This document shows, piece after piece, positions 59,088-64,000 of a stretch of 64,000 bases of DNA (the first letter of the stretch is position 1; every line of letters starts with the position of its first letter). The position numbers and the translations under genes were made by a program. Under the pieces are notes generated by a model that searched no databases, had not been told where the DNA came from, and saw only the letters and a program-made list of their open reading frames with translations. Origin of the DNA: Primorskyibacter aestuariivivens (GTDB lineage: Bacteria > Pseudomonadota > Alphaproteobacteria > Rhodobacterales > Rhodobacteraceae); contig NZ_JAQIOZ010000006.1 in the NCBI RefSeq assembly GCF_028023675.1, positions 1 to 64,000 on the forward strand, given 5' to 3'.

Positions 59088-59954
59088 ATGGCAACCAAGG
59101 CTTCCCGATCCGCGGCCCGGCTTATGATGGCCCCGGCAGTTGTTCTGCTCCTGGGCTGGATGTTGGTCCCGCTGATCATGACATTGTGGTTCTCGTTCCG
59201 GAAATACCTGCCGCTGCGTGGCGGTGATCTGGGCTGGACCGGTTTTGACAACTACGTTCGTTTCGTGTCGTCCAGCGCCTTCTGGCCCGCGGTTCAGACC
59301 ACCCTGGTCATCGTGTTGGGCGTTTTGGTCATTACCGTGGTGTTCGGCATTTTCCTCGCCATGCTGCTGGATCAGCCGATGTGGGGGCAGGGCGTTGTTC
59401 GTATCCTCGTCATCGCGCCCTTCTTTGTCATGCCGACCGTCTCTGCGCTGGTTTGGAAGAACATGTTCATGGACCCCGTGAATGGGCTTCTGGCGCATTT
59501 GTGGCGCTTCCTCGGGGCTGAGCCGGTCAGCTGGCTGTCCGATGCGTCGCTCTCCTCGATCATCATGATCGTGAGCTGGCAGTGGCTGCCCTTTGCAACA
59601 CTCATCCTTCTGACGGCCTTTCAATCGCTGGACAGCGAACAGCTGGAAGCGGCCGAGATGGACGGCGCGCCCAAGCCGCAGCGGTTCATCTATATTATTC
59701 TGCCGCATCTGAGCCGTGCGATCACCATCGTGATCCTGATCCAGACCATTTTCCTGTTGTCGATCTTTGCCGAGATTTTTGTCACGACCGGCGGTGCTTT
59801 TGGAACAAGAACGCTTACCTACCTGATCTTCCAGCGCGTGTTGGAAAGCCAGAATGTCGGGCTCGGATCTGCGGGCGGTGTCTATGCAATCATTCTCGCC
59901 AATATCGTTGCCATTTTCCTGATGCGCATCGTCGGCAAGAACCTGGACGCGTGA
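59088..59954 (+). CDS. smoF: Polyol ABC transporter permease (SmoF)
   Basis: The 288-residue inner-membrane permease has six helices and the ABC-coupling EAA loop EAAEMDGAPKPQRFIYIILPHL (about residues 189-210). ATG 59088 (MATKASRSAAR) lies ten bases after GAGGAG. It forms the channel with SmoG and docks on SmoK. It lies 132 bases after smoE, behind the hairpin. Confidence 0.93.
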   Translation: MATKASRSAARLMMAPAVVLLLGWMLVPLIMTLWFSFRKYLPLRGGDLGWTGFDNYVRFVSSSAFWPAVQTTLVIVLGVLVITVVFGIFLAMLLDQPMWGQGVVRILVIAPFFVMPTVSALVWKNMFMDPVNGLLAHLWRFLGAEPVSWLSDASLSSIIMIVSWQWLPFATLILLTAFQSLDSEQLEAAEMDGAPKPQRFIYIILPHLSRAITIVILIQTIFLLSIFAEIFVTTGGAFGTRTLTYLIFQRVLESQNVGLGSAGGVYAIILANIVAIFLMRIVGKNLDA

Positions 59955-59967
59955 GGAGGACCTGACC

Positions 59968-60798
59968 ATGGCACGCGCCGTAAAAACACAACGCAAACTG
60001 ATCAATACTGCGGTTGCATGGGCAATCGGACTGGTGATCTTCTTCCCGATCCTCTGGACCATCCTGACCAGCTTCAAAACCGAGGCACAGGCCATCGCCA
60101 GCCCTCCGATCTTCTTGGGCTTCGACTGGACGCTTGAGAACTACGCCATCGTGCAGGAGCGCTCGGATTATATGCGCTTTCTCTGGAATTCGGTGATCAT
60201 CGCAGGCGGCTCAACGCTTCTGGGCCTCATCGTTGCGGTTCCTGCCGCGTGGTCCATGGCTTTCGTGCCCTCCAAGCGAACCAAGGACATCCTGCTGTGG
60301 ATGCTGTCCACCAAGATGTTGCCAGCCGTGGGGGTGCTCTACCCGATCTACCTGATCTGCATCGAACTGGGCGTGCTCGACAACCGTGTCGCACTGGTGG
60401 TGATCCTGATGCTGATCAACCTGCCGATCATCGTCTGGATGCTTTATACCTACTTCCGCGAAATACCGGGTGAAATCCTTGAAGCCGCGCGGATGGACGG
60501 AGCGACGCTGAAAGAAGAGCTGCTTTATATCCTCACGCCCATGGCCATTCCGGGCATCGCGTCCACCATGCTCCTGAACTTCATCCTCGCATGGAACGAA
60601 GCCTTCTGGACGCTCAACCTGACGGCTGTGGATGCGGCCCCGCTGACGGCCTTTATCGCCAGCTACTCCAGCCCCGAGGGTCTCTTCTTTGCCAAACTCA
60701 GCGCGGCCTCGACCATGGCCATCGCGCCGATCCTCATCCTTGGCTGGTTCAGCCAGAAACAACTTGTACGCGGCCTGACCTTCGGCGCGGTGAAGTAA
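59968..60798 (+). CDS. smoG: Polyol ABC transporter permease (SmoG)
   Basis: The 276-residue second permease of the MalG type has six membrane helices, a large N-terminal periplasmic loop ([27 protein letters not shown]) and the EAA loop [26 protein letters not shown]. It starts 13 bases after smoF with a GAGGAGG ribosome-binding site. Confidence 0.94.
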   Translation: MARAVKTQRKLINTAVAWAIGLVIFFPILWTILTSFKTEAQAIASPPIFLGFDWTLENYAIVQERSDYMRFLWNSVIIAGGSTLLGLIVAVPAAWSMAFVPSKRTKDILLWMLSTKMLPAVGVLYPIYLICIELGVLDNRVALVVILMLINLPIIVWMLYTYFREIPGEILEAARMDGATLKEELLYILTPMAIPGIASTMLLNFILAWNEAFWTLNLTAVDAAPLTAFIASYSSPEGLFFAKLSAASTMAIAPILILGWFSQKQLVRGLTFGAVK

Positions 60799-60809
60799 GG
60801 AATAAGAAC

Positions 60810-61813
<1,004 letters not shown>

Positions 61814-61817
<4 letters not shown>

Positions 61818-62581
61818 CGCGGCTGGCGGGAAAACGGGCGCTGATCACCGGCGCGGCGCGTGGTATCGGCGAAGCCTTTGCCACGGCCTATATCCGCGAA
61901 GGTGCCGAGGTCATGATCGGCGACATTGATATGGACCGGGCGCGCGAAACTGCCGCTCGCATCGGGGCCCGCGCGGTCCCGATGGATGTGACGGATCAGG
62001 ACAGCATTGATGCGGCCGTGGCGGAAACGGTTGCGGAACTGGGCGGCATCGACATCCTGATCAACAATGCGGCGCTGTTTACTGCGGCACCCATCACCGA
62101 GATCACGCGCGCAGATTACAACCGGGTCTTCGACATCAATGTCGCGGGTTGCCTGTTTACCCTTCAGGCGGTCGCGAAACAGATGATCGCGCAAGGTTCT
62201 GGCGGGCGCATTATCAACATGGCGTCTCAGGCGGGGCGGCGCGGCGAGCCGCTGGTCGCTGTGTATTGCGCGTCAAAGGCCGCGGTCATCAGCCTTACGC
62301 AATCGGCGGGGCTGAACCTGATCGAGCACGGGATAAATGTGAATGCCATCGCGCCCGGTGTGGTCGATGGCGAACATTGGGACGGGGTTGACGCGTTCTT
62401 TGCCAAATACGAAGGCAAGGCACCGGGACAAAAGAAGAAAGAAGTGGGCGAAGCGGTGCCATTCGGACGGATGGGCACGGCTGAGGACCTGACAGGGATG
62501 GCGGTGTTTCTGGCCTCGGACGAGGCCCGTTATATCGTCGCACAGACGTATAACGTCGATGGCGGGAATTGGATGAGCTGA
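61814..62581 (+). CDS. smoS: Sorbitol dehydrogenase, SDR type (SmoS)
   Basis: SmoS oxidises D-glucitol to D-fructose with NAD+. The 255-residue classical SDR has [13 protein letters not shown], the NNAALF segment, catalytic serine in [18 protein letters not shown] and YCASK, and ends GGNWMS. The stretch [52 protein letters not shown] is typical of polyol SDRs in Rhodobacter-like operons. Start and stop overlap smoK (ATGA) and the region before mtlK. Confidence 0.92.
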
Positions 62582-62610
62582 TGGGATTTTCGCGCGAAGG
62601 AGCCAAGGTG

Positions 62611-64000
62611 ATGAAACTGTCGAATGAGACATTGTCGATGTTGCCGGAGAACGTGAAGCGTCCGGCTTATGACCGGACGGCTCTGACGCCGGGGATCGTA
62701 CATATCGGGCTTGGCAATTTTCACCGCGGCCATCAGGCATGGTATCTTCACCGGCTGATGCAGCAGGGTGAGGCGCTTGATTGGGCCATCATCGGCGCGG
62801 GTGTCCGTCAGTATGACGCCGAAATGCGCGGTCGGCTCTTGGCGCAGGATTGCCTGACAACGTTGATTGAGCTGGACCCGGCGGGCACCTCGACCGAGGT
62901 CATTGGTTCGATGATCGACTATCTTCCCATCGAAGAGGGCAACAGACCGCTGATCGACCGGATGTCACAATCCGATATTCGTATCGTTGGACTGACCGTG
63001 ACCGAGGGTGGCTATTACCTCGACCCGACCAGCGGCGCGTTTGACACTGCACATACCGATATCCAGCATGATGTGGCCAACCCGGATCGGCCGAAGACCG
63101 TGTTCGGCGCCATTGTGGCCGCGCTCAAGGCGCGCCGCGCGGCGGGATTCACTCCGTTCACGGCGTTGAGCTGTGACAACCTTCAGGGCAATGGAGCGAT
63201 CCTGCGCAGTTGTGTCGTTGGACTGGCGCGTTTGACGGATCCGGAACTTGCTGACTGGATCGATGGCCAGGGTGCCTTCCCCAATTCCATGGTCGATTGC
63301 ATTGTCCCGGCCACGGGCCCCGATGTGATCGCCAAGGCAGAAGCGCTTGGCATTTCTGATGCCGCGCCCGTGTCGCATGAAAATTTCCGCCAATGGGTCA
63401 TCGAAGATGACTTTTGCGCCGGACGCCCGGCATGGGAAAAGGTGGGCGTAACGCTGACTGATGATGTGCACAGCTACGAGTCGATGAAGATCCGCATTCT
63501 CAATGGCGGCCATCAGGTGCTTGCCAATGCCGGTGAGATCCTGTCGGTGCCAACCATTGCGGCCTGTATGCAGGATCCCGATATTTCCGCGTTTTTCCGC
63601 AAGGTCCAGGAAGAGGGTATTTTGCCCTATGTCTCTCCCGTACCGGGCATGACGCCTGCGGCTTATCTGGACCTCATCGAGCGTCGGTTCTCCAACCCTG
63701 AGATTCATGACACCACGCGACGGGTGGCCTTTGATGGCTCGTCGCGCCATCCGGGATTCATCCTGCCAACCCTGCGCGATACGCTGGCCGCCGGTGGGTC
63801 GGTCGAAGCGCTCGCGCTGATCGAGGCTCTGTGGGCACGCATGTGCGCGGGGACGCGTGAAGATAGCAGCACGATTGCGCCCAATGATCCGTTCTGGGAT
63901 GCTTTGCAGAACGTTGCGCTGCAGGCGCGCGATACGCCATCGGCCTGGCTTGCGCAGCGCGACACCTATGGCGATCTGGCCAAGCAAGCTGACTTCGCTG
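62611..64000 (+). CDS. mtlK: Mannitol 2-dehydrogenase, cut by the window end
   Basis: The enzyme oxidises D-mannitol to D-fructose. The frame is open from ATG 62611 to the window end (463 codons, no stop), so it is 3'-truncated here, not broken. Long-chain mannitol dehydrogenase motifs are present: GIVHIGLGNFHRGHQAWYLHRLM, IIGAGVRQYD, TVTEGGYYLDP, LSCDNLQGNG and the catalytic-lysine region ESMKIRILNGGHQVLANAGE. AAGGAG lies eight bases before the ATG; an in-frame ATG at 62581 overlaps the smoS stop (TGATG). It completes the smoEFGKS-mtlK order. Confidence 0.93.
   Translation, partial: MKLSNETLSMLPENVKRPAYDRTALTPGIVHIGLGNFHRGHQAWYLHRLMQQGEALDWAIIGAGVRQYDAEMRGRLLAQDCLTTLIELDPAGTSTEVIGSMIDYLPIEEGNRPLIDRMSQSDIRIVGLTVTEGGYYLDPTSGAFDTAHTDIQHDVANPDRPKTVFGAIVAALKARRAAGFTPFTALSCDNLQGNGAILRSCVVGLARLTDPELADWIDGQGAFPNSMVDCIVPATGPDVIAKAEALGISDAAPVSHENFRQWVIEDDFCAGRPAWEKVGVTLTDDVHSYESMKIRILNGGHQVLANAGEILSVPTIAACMQDPDISAFFRKVQEEGILPYVSPVPGMTPAAYLDLIERRFSNPEIHDTTRRVAFDGSSRHPGFILPTLRDTLAAGGSVEALALIEALWARMCAGTREDSSTIAPNDPFWDALQNVALQARDTPSAWLAQRDTYGDLAKQADFA

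Noticed and set aside
57615-60095. 826-codon open frame on the minus strand
   Set aside because: It lies opposite smoE-smoF-smoG in a high-G+C antisense frame; the sequence is Arg/His-rich low-complexity and matches no family.
62965-63987. 340-codon minus frame opposite mtlK
   Set aside because: Clear mannitol dehydrogenase motifs on the + strand explain the region.

Overview
The window looks like a chromosomal segment of an alphaproteobacterium of the Rhodobacteraceae (Roseobacter group). The support is the gene content (RpoE-ChrR stress pair, DUF2125 and DUF4170 proteins, a smoEFGKS-mtlK polyol operon, an ATP-grasp-free LpxK/WaaA-type lipid A cluster), the high G+C third positions, and the many 4-base ATGA start/stop overlaps. 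No rRNA, CRISPR array or intact insertion sequence is visible.

Positions 1-6954 are a mobile island of different character, abutting the 3' end of a tRNA-Pro(CGG) gene. From left to right it holds a dCMP deaminase-like protein, a solo cytosine-5 DNA methyltransferase divergent from a Vsr mismatch endonuclease, a two-gene module resembling a HicA-type toxin with a helix-turn-helix partner behind a palindromic operator, and a ColE1-style mobilization module. In that module mobC overlaps the relaxase gene mbeA, and mbeB and mbeD are nested out of frame inside the 3' half of mbeA. A plasmid-type initiator gene follows, which carries four palindromic 14-mers inside its own coding sequence. The left end and any integrase lie outside the window.

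Positions 6955-33998 are mostly ordinary chromosome: a DMT transporter; leuB and leuCD, separated by a LysR/epimerase pair and two envelope genes; MscS; rsfS-rlmH; an orphan TRAP binding protein; rsmD with a ferredoxin-reductase-like flavoprotein; a peroxiredoxin; a tightly coupled ridA-GDPD-FemAB-phhB group; an orphan type I secretion ABC/HlyD pair; mlaA-mlaC; and an SDR-DUF1365-flavin oxidase operon.

Positions 33999-55998 hold divergent ECF-type promoters driving that oxidase operon and rpoE-chrR, then rmuC-mutL, glnK-amtB, a class A PBP, aspC-sseA, smpB, a class III aminotransferase, and the lpxK-waaA-like-DUF4170-cysQ-like-pmbA cluster. An enoyl-CoA hydratase/SDR pair, a DUF2125 protein and a TetR regulator follow.

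Positions 56060-64000 carry an HNH protein and a polyol catabolic operon. A LacI-family repressor sits upstream of smoE, smoF, smoG, smoK, smoS and mtlK (cut by the window end). Two matching TTTTACGCGCG sites before lacI and smoE suggest auto-regulation and substrate-controlled induction. A strong 12-bp hairpin after smoE probably sets binding-protein excess over permeases.

The most interesting signals are the nested mobilization genes with a variant relaxase metal motif, the in-gene palindrome array (a lambda-O-like candidate origin), and the uncharacterised HicA-like/HTH pair with its operator. All functions are inferred from reading motifs by eye; no database search was run.
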